Source: Actinomadura sp. NBRC 104412
GTDB lineage: Bacteria; Actinomycetota; Actinomycetes; Streptosporangiales; Streptosporangiaceae
Assembly: GCF_030269515.1 (NCBI RefSeq)
Contig: NZ_BSTM01000028.1
Span: forward strand, 1-64,000
DNA: 64,000 bases
Direction: 5' to 3'
Every line of letters starts with the position of its first letter. The stretch's first letter is position 1. The position numbers were made by a program, and so were the translations under genes. Below, in pieces: positions 48,025-57,954 of the stretch. The notes beneath the pieces are model-generated. The model was not told the DNA's origin. It saw only the letters and a list, made by a program, of their open reading frames with translations, and did not search any database.

Positions 48025-51000
48025 TCAGGCGACGCCGGCCTGTTCCCGCAGCAGTTGCCATGCCGCGCGGCGGGCCCGGCTGTTGAGGGACGACTTGAAT
48101 TCGGGGTCCGAGCCGAAGTACTTCTCACCGAGGGTGGCGATGGTGTCGACGTGGTCCATCATCTTCTCCTCGAAGACCTTGTCGAAGACGATCCCGAAGT
48201 TCTCCTGGTCGTTGTTGGCGACCGCGGCCTGCTTCACCCTCGGCTCGGCCATCGCCTCCTCGAACGGGCGGATGATGTCCTCTTCGGTGAAGTCCGTGCC
48301 GAACTTGGCGTTGAACTTCTCGATCAGCTCCGTCAGCGGCGACTTCTCCGGCTCCTGGGCTCCGCCGGCACCGTCCCCGAAGCCCTTCACCACGGCGGCG
48401 CCCTCAGGGGCGAGGCTGAGGTCGTGCTCGCCGGTCTTCTCCACCCGCATATGGCTGAGGTCGACCTCGCCGATGTCGACACCGCCGTCGGCGCGCCTGG
48501 GGAGCCGGTTGAGCAGGTGCCGCCCGTACAGGTGGAGGCGTTCGAGCTCGGCGTCGCGGTACGGGACGATCTGCGAGAGGAACCCGTACTTGCGCACGTA
48601 GTCGTTGAGGTCCGCGCGGAAGTCCTCGGCGGTCTCGCGGTCGTCCTCGTCCTCGCTGTCGATCAGCGCGGTGAAGCGCGCGACGGCCGGGCCGAGCAGC
48701 CGGTACAGCTCGGCGTGCAGCTTCTCCCAGCGCGCGGTCGAGCCGCCGGCCTTCTCCTCGGCTTCGAGGTAGGCGCGGGCGAACTCGTCCATTTCCGCGT
48801 TGACGAGGATCTGCGCCGACATGACGCGGCTCTGCGCGGTGTAGAGGAGGTTCGGATCCGAGGGGAGGGTCATCGCCTCCTCGTAATAGGGACGGAACGC
48901 GTCCTGGATGTCCTCGGCGTCGTTGACGAAGTCCACGATCGCCAGATCGGTCTGGCTCTTGCGTTCGGCGGTGCGGTTGAGCCGGGACAGCGTCTGAACG
49001 GCCGAGATCCCCGACAGCTTCTTGTTGACGTACATCGTCGTCAGCAACGGCTGGTCGAAACCGGTCTGGTATTTCTCGGCGACGACGAGGATCCGGTACT
49101 CGGGCTTTCCGTGTCCGCCCGACTGCGTGGTCAGGTCGTCGGCCCGCGTGTACGCGAACGCCTTGGGCAAGGCGCTCTCGGGCAGACCGCCGTTCTCCTT
49201 GGACTCGGTGACCTCCTCCTTCTCATAGGTGAGCGAGCCGGAGAACGCCACCAGCACGCCGATGCCGTATCCCATGTCGTCGATGTGCTGCTTGATAGCG
49301 CGCGACATCTGCACCGCGCTCTTGCGCGAGGCGGTCACCACCATGGCTTTGGCGCGTCCGCCAAGCCGCCCCTGCGTGTGCGCCCGGAAGTGCTCCACGA
49401 TGATCTTCGCGTGCTGCGCGACGGTCGAGGGATGCGTCACCGCGTACCGCGCCAGCAGCGTGTTCGCCTTGGACCGGTCGACCTCGCGCTCATCGGGGTT
49501 CTTGTTGACGAGCTTCCAGTACGTGTCGTAGGTGACGTAAGTGCGCAGCGGGTCGAGGATGAAGCCCTCCTCGATCGCCTGCCGCATCGAGTAGGTGTGG
49601 AACGGCCGGTACGTCGGCTTGCCGTCCACGGTGTCCAGCGTCCCGAACAGCTCCAGCGTCTTGCTCTTGGGCGTGGCCGTGAACGCGAAGTAGGACAGGT
49701 TGGACGCCTGCGAGCGCTGCGCCGCCCTGTGCTCCAGCTTGGCCTCGACCGTCGTGGCGCCCTCGTCCTCGTCATCGGCGTCCAGTCCCAGATCGCGCAG
49801 CGCGGCCTTGACCGCAGTGGCCGCGTCCCCGGACTGGGACGAGTGCGCCTCGTCCACGATGATCGCGAACCGGTGACCGGCGATCTCGGTCGGGTTGCGC
49901 CGCAGGAAGTCGATCAGCGCCGGGAACGTCTGCAACGTCACCGTGATGATCTTCCCGGACTGCTGCGACAGCGCCTTGGCGAGCTGCTCGGACTTGGCGC
50001 CGATCCTCTCGTCGATCTTCACCACGAGCCCGGCCGTCTGCTCGAACGCGCCGATGGTCTCGCGCAACTGGGCGTCCAGGTTCCGCCGGTCGGTGATGAC
50101 AATGACCTTGTCGAAGACCGGCGTCCCCGGCTCGACACCGTTCGCCACAGCCTCAGGCGCCAGGTCCGCCGCTTTCACGGACGTGTGGAGTGACGACAGC
50201 CGGTGCGCCAGCCACGCGATGGTGTTCGACTTGCCCGAGCCGGCGGACGCCATCACCAGGTAGTTGTGACCGGCCCCGTGACGGGCGGCGTGCGCGGTGA
50301 GCTTCTTCACCACGTCCCACTGGTGGAAGCGCGGGAAGATCAGCGTTTTGCTCGTGCGGCCACCGGCGCTCTTGGTCTTCTGCTCGTGAACGAACCGCTG
50401 GAGCATGTCCAGCCAGGTGTCCGGCTCCCAGATCCGCGTCCATAGATACGAGGTGGCGTACGTCCCCGGCTCGACCGGTGCCGGGTTCCCCGCGCCGCCG
50501 GGCTGGCCCGGCCCTTCGGACCCGGTGTTGAACGGCAAGAACCGCGTCTTCTGACCCCGCAACTGCGTCGCGACGAACACAAGATCGGGATCGACGCAGA
50601 AGTTCGCCACGACCCGCTGCCGGAAGATCAGCTCGCTTGGATCGCGCTCGCTGCGGTACTGCTGCTTTGCCTGCTCCACGCCTTGCCCGGTGAGGGGATT
50701 CTTCAGCTCGGCCGTCGCGACCGGAATCCCATTGACGAACAGCGCCAGGTCAAGTCGGTTCCCCTTGTCGGCCTGCTTGGTCGCATACTCCAGCTCGCGC
50801 ACGACCGTCAGCCGGTTGGCCCGGTACTCGTTTAGTACGGAGTCGTCCAGCACAAGGTTCGGCTTGAAGTACGCGAGACGGATCAGGACACCCCGATCCT
50901 TCACGCCCTTACGCAGGACGGTGAGCACCCCGTCCTCGGCGATCGCCTTGTCGAGCCGCTTGGCGAAACCGAGCTGCGCGGCCTCGGTGCTGTTTCCGTA

Positions 51001-51180
51001 GAACATGACGAGGCGTTCCCACTCGTCGCCCTGGGTGTCCCCAATGAAGGTGAAGAGCTGCCGCGTGTCCAGCCCGAGTTCGGGCCGGTAGTCGCGCGGA
51101 TCGCCTTCCCGCCAGCCGCCCTTGAGCATCGCCGCGACGATCGCGTCCCCGAACGCCCTCTCGTCATGCACCGGACTCAT
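48025..51180 (-). CDS. hsdR: Type I restriction endonuclease subunit R
   Basis: HsdR translocates and cuts unmodified DNA. The 1051-residue protein has an N-terminal PD-(D/E)xK nuclease (DLALFVNGIPVATAELKNPL), a Walker A SAGSGKS near residue 316, the DEAH-type helicase box IIVDEAHSSQSG and the YFAFTATPKSKTL motif III. A RecA2 lobe (VAEKYQTGFDQPLLTTMYVN, LSRLNRT) and a helical C-terminus complete it. It starts three bases after the hsdS stop. All key motifs are intact. Confidence 0.95.
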   Translation of the reverse strand: MSPVHDERAFGDAIVAAMLKGGWREGDPRDYRPELGLDTRQLFTFIGDTQGDEWERLVMFYGNSTEAAQLGFAKRLDKAIAEDGVLTVLRKGVKDRGVLIRLAYFKPNLVLDDSVLNEYRANRLTVVRELEYATKQADKGNRLDLALFVNGIPVATAELKNPLTGQGVEQAKQQYRSERDPSELIFRQRVVANFCVDPDLVFVATQLRGQKTRFLPFNTGSEGPGQPGGAGNPAPVEPGTYATSYLWTRIWEPDTWLDMLQRFVHEQKTKSAGGRTSKTLIFPRFHQWDVVKKLTAHAARHGAGHNYLVMASAGSGKSNTIAWLAHRLSSLHTSVKAADLAPEAVANGVEPGTPVFDKVIVITDRRNLDAQLRETIGAFEQTAGLVVKIDERIGAKSEQLAKALSQQSGKIITVTLQTFPALIDFLRRNPTEIAGHRFAIIVDEAHSSQSGDAATAVKAALRDLGLDADDEDEGATTVEAKLEHRAAQRSQASNLSYFAFTATPKSKTLELFGTLDTVDGKPTYRPFHTYSMRQAIEEGFILDPLRTYVTYDTYWKLVNKNPDEREVDRSKANTLLARYAVTHPSTVAQHAKIIVEHFRAHTQGRLGGRAKAMVVTASRKSAVQMSRAIKQHIDDMGYGIGVLVAFSGSLTYEKEEVTESKENGGLPESALPKAFAYTRADDLTTQSGGHGKPEYRILVVAEKYQTGFDQPLLTTMYVNKKLSGISAVQTLSRLNRTAERKSQTDLAIVDFVNDAEDIQDAFRPYYEEAMTLPSDPNLLYTAQSRVMSAQILVNAEMDEFARAYLEAEEKAGGSTARWEKLHAELYRLLGPAVARFTALIDSEDEDDRETAEDFRADLNDYVRKYGFLSQIVPYRDAELERLHLYGRHLLNRLPRRADGGVDIGEVDLSHMRVEKTGEHDLSLAPEGAAVVKGFGDGAGGAQEPEKSPLTELIEKFNAKFGTDFTEEDIIRPFEEAMAEPRVKQAAVANNDQENFGIVFDKVFEEKMMDHVDTIATLGEKYFGSDPEFKSSLNSRARRAAWQLLREQAGVA

Positions 51181-51183
51181 GTT

Positions 51184-52506
51184 CTACTCCATAACCCCAC
51201 GACCGGATGCCGTGGAAACGTCGAACTGCCCCGTAACCGCCGCTGTAATCAACGCCTGCCGCCGCTCCGCCAGCAGAACCTGAGCCTGGTTCAAAGCCGC
51301 CCGAACCTCGGCCATGGCTTTAATTGTCCGCCCAGTTTTCTGCAGTAGTGATTCACCGTTACGAGGAATTGGAATCCGACACTGACGTAGCCGCTCGCCT
51401 GTGAGGTGGGGAATCGTTGCGATATTCCCATCCGCTTCGAATACCCCACAATACTTTGCCAGTCGCAACCAATACATCAGCCACTCCACTGCCACTTCGC
51501 CGGCCTGGCGGACACGATGCAAAGACTTTTGGAAGTAGCACTCTTCGATCCTTCCGTCCCAGACGGCTGCCTCCGCCACGCCAGCACCGCCCTCGCACAC
51601 AAGAAGATCTCCGGAGCGCACTGAGTAGCGCTTGCGCTCATCCGCCGTAAAATTCATGGTGGCAACATCGCTCGTATCGATCTCATACCAATGAATATTG
51701 GCGTTTCGCAGATAAGGGCGCTGATGATCACCCTCTGACCGTTCGGAATTCAGCATCTTTCCAAGATCTGTGTAAAAGTATGCAGATACTGGGCCGATAG
51801 ACCAGTCCGACGGAATGTATGGGAGCCATGGCCAATCAGTGGGGTATCCATTATCGCTGGTAGCACCTCCAGAAAGCATGTCGGAAATGACAGCCAACTC
51901 TCTTTCTTCCAGGGCGTTGATTTGCTTCCTTCGCGATGCGGTTAGCTTTTCGATGCGGGCGGTCTCGGCGTCGAGGAAGTCGGCGATGCGCCGCTGCTCG
52001 TCTAGTGGAGGAAGCGGAATGCGAACAGACTCGAGATCTGGCATGTAGATTGTAAGGTGAGTTGATCCATACGCCAGTTTCTCCCACTCCTGTTTCATTG
52101 CACGTAGAACGAGCAGTAGGTAGCGGGCATCAAGCTCAGGCCCTGGTTTCCAGGTAACGAAGGCTTGGGTAGTCGCCATAGGGCGTCCGATTCGGACACT
52201 GTATCCGACTGATGCCGTACGGGAAAGCATTACTGTGTCGGCCGGATGGAGTACAGCCGCACTGTTCCTCATCCCCAGTTCGCTGATGTGCTGCTCGGTC
52301 TCCATCAGGGGCGTCAGACTGTCTCCCCTGCGTGTTACGTCTGGTGTAGTTACCCAGGGGATTGTGCAGTTATTCCAATACTCTGGAATCGATCGATCTG
52401 GAGTGTGTCCGGTTCCCATAGTTGCGTAAAAATTCAGCGGAACCACACGCCAGTGAGCCGGGACGGAAGGCGCCCAACCGAGAGTTGTTGGCTGCAAATC
52501 GCTCAT
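51184..52506 (-). CDS. hsdS: Type I restriction specificity subunit S
   Basis: HsdS carries two target recognition domains. The 440-residue protein has the typical plan: TRD1 starting GWAPSVPAHWRVVPL, a central conserved helix RRIADFLDAETARIEKLTAS, TRD2 starting TDWPWLPYIPSDWSIGPV, and a final helix EVRAALNQAQVLLAERRQAL. It overlaps hsdM by four bases (ATGA). GC is lower in the TRDs than in the rest of the operon, as usual for these exchangeable domains. The target sequence cannot be predicted. Confidence 0.93.
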   Translation of the reverse strand: MSDLQPTTLGWAPSVPAHWRVVPLNFYATMGTGHTPDRSIPEYWNNCTIPWVTTPDVTRRGDSLTPLMETEQHISELGMRNSAAVLHPADTVMLSRTASVGYSVRIGRPMATTQAFVTWKPGPELDARYLLLVLRAMKQEWEKLAYGSTHLTIYMPDLESVRIPLPPLDEQRRIADFLDAETARIEKLTASRRKQINALEERELAVISDMLSGGATSDNGYPTDWPWLPYIPSDWSIGPVSAYFYTDLGKMLNSERSEGDHQRPYLRNANIHWYEIDTSDVATMNFTADERKRYSVRSGDLLVCEGGAGVAEAAVWDGRIEECYFQKSLHRVRQAGEVAVEWLMYWLRLAKYCGVFEADGNIATIPHLTGERLRQCRIPIPRNGESLLQKTGRTIKAMAEVRAALNQAQVLLAERRQALITAAVTGQFDVSTASGRGVME

Positions 52507-54506
52507 TCGGTCACCTCGCTGAGGAGGGTTTGGATTTCGGCTTCGAGGACCTTGAGTTCTGCGTCGATCTCCGAGAGGGGGCGTGGGGGTTTGTAGACGT
52601 AGAAGTGGCGGGTGAACGGGATCTCGTAGCCGATCTTGGTTTTGGTGTGGTCGATCCAGGCGTCGGGGACGTGCGGGAGGACTTCGCGCTTGAGGTAGTC
52701 CTCGACGTCCTCGTCCAGTGGCACGTTCTCGTAGTCGCGGAGGTCGGTGTCGGGTTCGATGACGCCCTTGCGCGCGTACTGGACCTCGCCTTCGGGGTCG
52801 CGGACGCCGATGGCGTCGCGGACGGCCTTGGCGAAGGGGGCGCCGGGCGGCCACTGGAGACCGGCGTCCACGACGGCGCCCATGAGAGCGTTCAGCATCT
52901 CCGCCTTGGTCGGCCAGGTGGTGCCGAGGAGCGGGCGCACCGCGTCGACAAAAGCTTCCGCGTAGCCGAGCTTCTGGACCTGCTTGGTCGCCTCAAGTGC
53001 CGCCAGGGTTTCGTCGGTCAGCTCGAAGCGGAGCTTCAAAGGGCGTTCGACGGTGATGCGGCGGTAGCCGAAGTCCTGGTTGCGGAACACCTTGACCTTG
53101 CCGTGCAGCGGGTGTTCGGGGTCGTTGGCGACGTCCAGGGCTTCGCTGTAGAGCTGGGTGATCTCGGCGATGTGGTCGGGGCGGCCGTCCTGGCCGTCAC
53201 CGATCTCTTTGCGCTTGTCGCCGAGGGACTTGCGCATCTTCTGCCAGTAGTCCCGGGCGTCCAGCAGGACGACCTTGCCCTCGTGGTCGGGGTCCTTGCG
53301 GTTGGTGACGATCCAGAAGTACGTCGAGATGCCGGTGTTGTAGAAGAGCTGGTCGGGCAGGGCGACGATCGCCTCCAGCCAGTCGTTCTCGATGATCCAC
53401 TGGCGGATGCGGGACTCGCCGGACTCGGCGGCGCCGGTGAACAGCGGGGAGCCGTTGAAGACGATCGCGATGCGGCTGCCGCCGGCCTCCCGCGGCTTCA
53501 TCTTCGAGATCATGTGCTGGAGGAACAGGAACGATCCGTCGTTGATGCGCGGCAGCCCGGCCCCGAAGCGCCCGGATTCGCCGAGCGTTTCGTACTCGTG
53601 CTCGATCTCCTCCTTGACCTTCTTCCACTCGACGCCGAACGGCGGGTTGGCCAGCAGGTAGTCGAACTTGGCGCCCCGGTGGCCGTCATCGCTGAAGGAG
53701 TTGCCGAACGCGATGTGGTCCGGGTCCTGACCCTTGATCATCAGGTCGGATCGGCAGATGGCCCAGGACTCGGGGTTGAGCTCCTGCCCGTACACCTCGA
53801 CGGTCGCGTCCGGGTTGAGGGAGGTGATGTAGTCATAAGTCGTGCTGAGCATCCCGCCGGTGCCGCACGCCGGATCCAGCACCTTGCGGACGACGCCGGG
53901 GACGCTGAGCGCGTCGGAGTCCGGCGCCACCAGCAGGTTGACCATCAGTTTGATGACCTCGCGCGGGGTGAAGTGCTCACCGGCCGTCTCGTTGGACAGT
54001 TCGGAGAAGCGCCGGATGAGGTCCTCGAAGAAGTAGCCCATGGCGTGGTTGGACACGACCTCGGGGCGGACGTCCAGGTCGGCGAAGCGTCCGACGACCT
54101 TGTAGAGCAGGTTCGCGCCGTCCAGGCGCCTGATCTGCTGGGCGAACTCGTACTTTTCCAGCACCTCGCGCGCGTTCGGGGAGAAGCCCGCGATGTACTG
54201 GGCGAGGTTCGTCGCCGCGTGCTCCGGATCGTTGGCGATCTTCGCGAGGGTGTAGCCGGTGACGTTGTAGAACGACTGGCCCGACGCGCGGCGGAGAAAC
54301 CGGTCGGTGTCCATGTCCTTGCCCCTGAACCGCTCGACGGTCTCCTGGACGGCCGCCCGGGTCGGCTCCAGGACGGTCTCCAGCCTGCGCAGCACGGTGA
54401 ACGGCAGGATGACCTTGCCGTACTCGGACTGCTTGAAGTCTCCGCGCAGGAGGTCTGCGACCGACCAGGCGTGATTCACCAGTTCGGTGTGCTTGCTCGG
54501 GTTCAA
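52503..54506 (-). CDS. hsdM: Type I restriction modification methyltransferase M
   Basis: HsdM adds N6-methyladenine to the HsdS-specified site. The product is 667 residues from TTG 54506 behind AGGAAGG; a TTG at 54542 is also possible. It has the N-terminal HsdM helical domain (SVADLLRGDFKQSEYGKVIL), the SAM motif DPACGTGGML and the catalytic LANPPFG. The C-terminal part contains a HsdM_N-like YEIPFTRHFYVYKPPRPL stretch. It is translationally coupled to hsdS. Confidence 0.95.
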   Translation of the reverse strand: MNPSKHTELVNHAWSVADLLRGDFKQSEYGKVILPFTVLRRLETVLEPTRAAVQETVERFRGKDMDTDRFLRRASGQSFYNVTGYTLAKIANDPEHAATNLAQYIAGFSPNAREVLEKYEFAQQIRRLDGANLLYKVVGRFADLDVRPEVVSNHAMGYFFEDLIRRFSELSNETAGEHFTPREVIKLMVNLLVAPDSDALSVPGVVRKVLDPACGTGGMLSTTYDYITSLNPDATVEVYGQELNPESWAICRSDLMIKGQDPDHIAFGNSFSDDGHRGAKFDYLLANPPFGVEWKKVKEEIEHEYETLGESGRFGAGLPRINDGSFLFLQHMISKMKPREAGGSRIAIVFNGSPLFTGAAESGESRIRQWIIENDWLEAIVALPDQLFYNTGISTYFWIVTNRKDPDHEGKVVLLDARDYWQKMRKSLGDKRKEIGDGQDGRPDHIAEITQLYSEALDVANDPEHPLHGKVKVFRNQDFGYRRITVERPLKLRFELTDETLAALEATKQVQKLGYAEAFVDAVRPLLGTTWPTKAEMLNALMGAVVDAGLQWPPGAPFAKAVRDAIGVRDPEGEVQYARKGVIEPDTDLRDYENVPLDEDVEDYLKREVLPHVPDAWIDHTKTKIGYEIPFTRHFYVYKPPRPLSEIDAELKVLEAEIQTLLSEVTE

Positions 54507-54586
54507 GGGGTTCCCTTCCTGGTGTTGCTGTCCGCGGGGCAAGGGCTAATCAAGTCTGGTCCACCGGAGCCGCGTGGCGCTGGTCC

Positions 54587-56752
54587 TCATGGCGACTCGG
54601 CTTCATGGGGAAGCAGTGCTCCGCCGCTGAGGGCGGTGGCTATGAAGTCGGCCATCTCGTTGGCGCACGTCGCCGCGTTCCGCGCGCTGGTCCTGAGGTC
54701 GTGCACTTTCCGGAACGCCTGGCCGTAAGCGGTCTGCTCGTCCAGCGGGAGCAAGGGGACGCGCAACCGGGACGCGACGAGTTGCTGCGTCGAGGTGCCG
54801 GTCGTGGCTTGGCTGACGTTGTCGGGCGCGCTGACGAAACCGGCGAGGAACCACGGGTCGAGCCGTCCGGGATCGGGCCGGAGCAGGACAACGCCGTTCC
54901 CGAGCAGGCATCCGGCGTCGTCCTCCTCGGCCACGCGGGTCGCGACTCCCTGAGGGCCGACGACCTGCGTGAGGAGCACGTCCCCCGTTTTGATGGTGAC
55001 CGGGTCGGCCAAGGGCACGTCGCGTGCGTCGCCGCCGGCGGGCACCCCTCCGATCAGGTCGCGTGCTCGAAGGACGGGACGGTCCGCCAGATCGGCTGGC
55101 GGGGCATCGGCCAGAGAAGCCCGAACGCCGCGATGGACGGCGAGCGCCCCGCCGCGGGCCAGGTCGGCGACGGTGGCGCTGCGCCAGGTGCGACCGGCCT
55201 CGCCGGCCGATGTCCACGGCCCGATCCTGCTCGCCTCGGCAATGGCCGCCACCTGCGCCCCGAGACGCTCGGTGAGTTCGGTGACGTGACGGAGGGCCGC
55301 GTCAGGACTGATCACCGGTGCGGAGCGGACGTGCCGTGCCGGTGACAGGTCGACGAGTTCGTCCAGTAGATCGATCGCGGGCACGGCGCGGGCCGTGCCC
55401 GGGATGTCGGCGAAGTCGGCCGGGGCGTTGAACGCCTCCCACGTGTCGCGGATCGTCTCGGGGAGCGTGTCCTGGTTCGCGGCCTTGCCTTGGCGGGTTC
55501 GGTCCTGGGGGGCCGACCTTCCAGGGGTCGGCCCGACCGCCCTTCGGGCACTCGGGCGGTCGGGCGCCGGGGCCGCGGTGGTGGCGGACCGGTCGGCCAT
55601 GTCCATCAGCAGGACCAGGCCGCGGCTGGGGCGGTCGGCCTCTGGACGTCGGAGTATCCACAGGTGAAGGCCGATGTGGTGAGGCGCGGCCAGACCTGCC
55701 GGGAGCGCGATGATCGCGCACAGCGCTCCCTGCCGGAGCAGCTCCGCGCGGATCCGGCGGCCGGACGGCCGTGACGCGGTGGCCGGCGGGAGCAGCAGGA
55801 CCGCCTGCCCTCCGTCGTTCAGATGCGCCAGCGCGTGCTGCACCCAGGCCAGCTCGGGCTCCGAACGCGGCGGTACGCCGTACGCCCAGCGCGTGTCGAA
55901 CGCCAGCTCGTCGTGTCCCCACTCGCGGTCTCCGTAGGGCGGGTTGCACACCACGGCGTCCACGCGGAGTTCGGGGAAGGCGTCGTCGCGCAGGCTGTCT
56001 CCGGTCCGGACGTCCACGAATGTCTTGGGCGACTCTTCGGTGACGCGCGTCCTGGCTTGGGCGGCGGTGACGGCGCGGTACTCCTGGCCGTGCACGCGTG
56101 CGCCCGGCTCAAGCCTGGCCGCCACCGCGCCGAGGAGACGTCCGCCCCCGCACGCCGGGTCCAGAACGCTGCGCACCCGATGGCCTCCCGTCGTCGCCAG
56201 GTCGGCCATCAGGTCGGCGATCGGCTGCGGGGTCGGGTGCAGGCCGCGGATGCCGATCGGTGCTTCGGAATGCTCGTCGAGCACGTCGAAGACGGCGAGG
56301 GGTCCTTCGTTCAGCGTCACGTTCGCCGCCGACCGCAGGAGTGCCGCCGGTACGTCGGCAAGGCTTGGCTTCACCGGGCCGGAAGACGACGAGACCGCGC
56401 CCGCGTGCACCTCGATCAATCGGGCGTCGTCGAGCGTCGCGATCCTGCCTCGTCCGTCCTGGTCCAGCCGGGCCAGGTGTGCGGTGAACAGCGCCACGGC
56501 CTCGACGTCGCGCGGCGTGCGTCCGCGCAGGTGGGCTCTGAGGTCGTCTCTGGCCGAACGTGCGGGGAGGCGACCGCGCGCGTCGAGCCATGCCTCGACC
56601 TGCCGCCTGTCGTAGCTGGGGCTGGCTTCCGTACCCCCGATGGGCTGCGGAAAGTCGGGGTGACGCCGACGCCAGTTGCTCACGGTCGCCCGCGTCACGC
56701 CGGCGAGCCGAGAGATCTCGGCGGCGGTGAGCCGCTCACTCTGCGATGCCAT
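54587..56752 (-). CDS. HTH/N6-adenine methylase with HsdS-like C-terminus
   Basis: A 721-residue protein. The N-terminus has a MerR-like or resolvase-like HTH (RLTAAEISRLAGVTRATVSN). This is followed by a methylase domain with DPACGGGRLL and catalytic VCNPPYG, preceded by HPTPQPIADLMADLATT. The C-terminal third resembles an HsdS TRD half (LDPWFLAGFVSAPDNVSQAT, LRVPLLPLDEQTAYGQAFRK). It is a single-chain modification enzyme, distinct from hsdM, encoded upstream of the hsdMSR genes on the same strand, 80 bases away. ATG 56752 follows AAGGA. It may methylate and protect, or regulate, in partnership with the type I system. Confidence 0.88.
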   Translation of the reverse strand: MASQSERLTAAEISRLAGVTRATVSNWRRRHPDFPQPIGGTEASPSYDRRQVEAWLDARGRLPARSARDDLRAHLRGRTPRDVEAVALFTAHLARLDQDGRGRIATLDDARLIEVHAGAVSSSSGPVKPSLADVPAALLRSAANVTLNEGPLAVFDVLDEHSEAPIGIRGLHPTPQPIADLMADLATTGGHRVRSVLDPACGGGRLLGAVAARLEPGARVHGQEYRAVTAAQARTRVTEESPKTFVDVRTGDSLRDDAFPELRVDAVVCNPPYGDREWGHDELAFDTRWAYGVPPRSEPELAWVQHALAHLNDGGQAVLLLPPATASRPSGRRIRAELLRQGALCAIIALPAGLAAPHHIGLHLWILRRPEADRPSRGLVLLMDMADRSATTAAPAPDRPSARRAVGPTPGRSAPQDRTRQGKAANQDTLPETIRDTWEAFNAPADFADIPGTARAVPAIDLLDELVDLSPARHVRSAPVISPDAALRHVTELTERLGAQVAAIAEASRIGPWTSAGEAGRTWRSATVADLARGGALAVHRGVRASLADAPPADLADRPVLRARDLIGGVPAGGDARDVPLADPVTIKTGDVLLTQVVGPQGVATRVAEEDDAGCLLGNGVVLLRPDPGRLDPWFLAGFVSAPDNVSQATTGTSTQQLVASRLRVPLLPLDEQTAYGQAFRKVHDLRTSARNAATCANEMADFIATALSGGALLPHEAESP

Positions 56753-56882
56753 CCGTACATCCTTGTCAGCTTTCGGGAGCGTTGCCACTGTACACCATCC
56801 AACCGAGTGAAGTGATTTGACAGTGCTTTCATTCGATGTTTCCATGGTCGTGCTTTCAACGGCTCGGCGTGAGGAGCGACTG

Positions 56883-57815
56883 ATGACGAGTTGGGTGGCG
56901 ATCGACTTCGAGACGGCGAACTCCCTGCGGGGTAGCCCGTGCTCGGTCGGACTGGTCAAGGTGAAGGAAGGGCAGATCGTCGAGGAGTGGTCATCGCTGA
57001 TCAGGCCCCCGGACGGACACGACCACTTCGACGCGTTCAACGTCGGTATGCACGGCATCACGGCGGACGACGTCAGAGACGCCCCCCGCTGGCCGGAGAC
57101 GCTGGAGCGCATCGTCGAGTACGCCGGTGAGATGCCCTTCGTGGCGCACAACGCGGCCTTCGACATCGGGGTTCTCGCCGACGCGTGCAGGGCGAGCGGC
57201 CTCCCCATTCCGGACCTCCGGTTCGCCTGCACGCTCGTGGTCGCGAGGCGTACCTGGACCGGCCTGCTCTCCTACAAGCTGCCGGTGCTCTCCGACGCGC
57301 TTGGCCTCGAAGTGCGCCGCCACCATGACGCCCTTGACGACGCGCGGGCCGCGGCCGAGGTGATGCTGGCCGCGCTGAGACGGCAGGGAACGGCCACCCT
57401 TGCTCACCTTCTCGCCGTCCACAGCATCCGGATGGGCTCCTACCGCGGCGGTGTCCGCCAGGGGTGCAGGTATCTGGGAGCCACACGCCGCGAGCCGTTC
57501 CCGGACACCGATCCCAACGCGGACCCGGACAACCCGTTCTACGGCCTCACCGTCTGCTTCACCGGATCACTGCCGACCATGACGAAGGCGGCGGCCGCCG
57601 GACGGATCGCGGCCCTCGGAGCCTGGACGTCCCAGACCGTCACCAAGTCCGTCGACCTGCTGGTGGTCGGGGGCGTCCAGCCGCACCAGCTCGCCCCCGG
57701 AGCGCAGAAGACAGGGAAGCTCGCCAAGGCGGAGCGGCTCCGCGACTCCGGCCACGACATCACGGTCATCGATCACGAGGAGTTCTACGAGCTCCTCGCC
57801 GAGGCCGAGAACTGA
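56883..57815 (+). CDS. DnaQ-like 3'-5' exonuclease fused to BRCT domain
   Basis: A 310-residue protein. The DEDDh exonuclease lies at residues 1-165: VAIDFETANSLRGSPCSVGL has the first D-E pair, AHNAAFDIGVL the second Asp, and RRHHDALDDARAA the His and last Asp. The C-terminal BRCT domain is at about 225-305 (YGLTVCFTGSLPTMTKAAAA, VTKSVDLLVVGG). Similar exonuclease-BRCT proteins occur in actinomycetes and act on DNA ends in repair. It is divergent from the methylase gene of the restriction island across 130 bases. Confidence 0.92.
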   Translation: MTSWVAIDFETANSLRGSPCSVGLVKVKEGQIVEEWSSLIRPPDGHDHFDAFNVGMHGITADDVRDAPRWPETLERIVEYAGEMPFVAHNAAFDIGVLADACRASGLPIPDLRFACTLVVARRTWTGLLSYKLPVLSDALGLEVRRHHDALDDARAAAEVMLAALRRQGTATLAHLLAVHSIRMGSYRGGVRQGCRYLGATRREPFPDTDPNADPDNPFYGLTVCFTGSLPTMTKAAAAGRIAALGAWTSQTVTKSVDLLVVGGVQPHQLAPGAQKTGKLAKAERLRDSGHDITVIDHEEFYELLAEAEN

Positions 57816-57954
57816 CCAGCCCCGGCGGAGGCCCGCCGACCTCCGCTCGATACGCACCGCCGTCCGTCCGACCAGCCCAGCACCAGCGGGCGGCGGTGCC
57901 CCCCATCTGGCGGCGCGCCCTACGGGGACGCGCCCGGACACAAAGGAGCACCCC

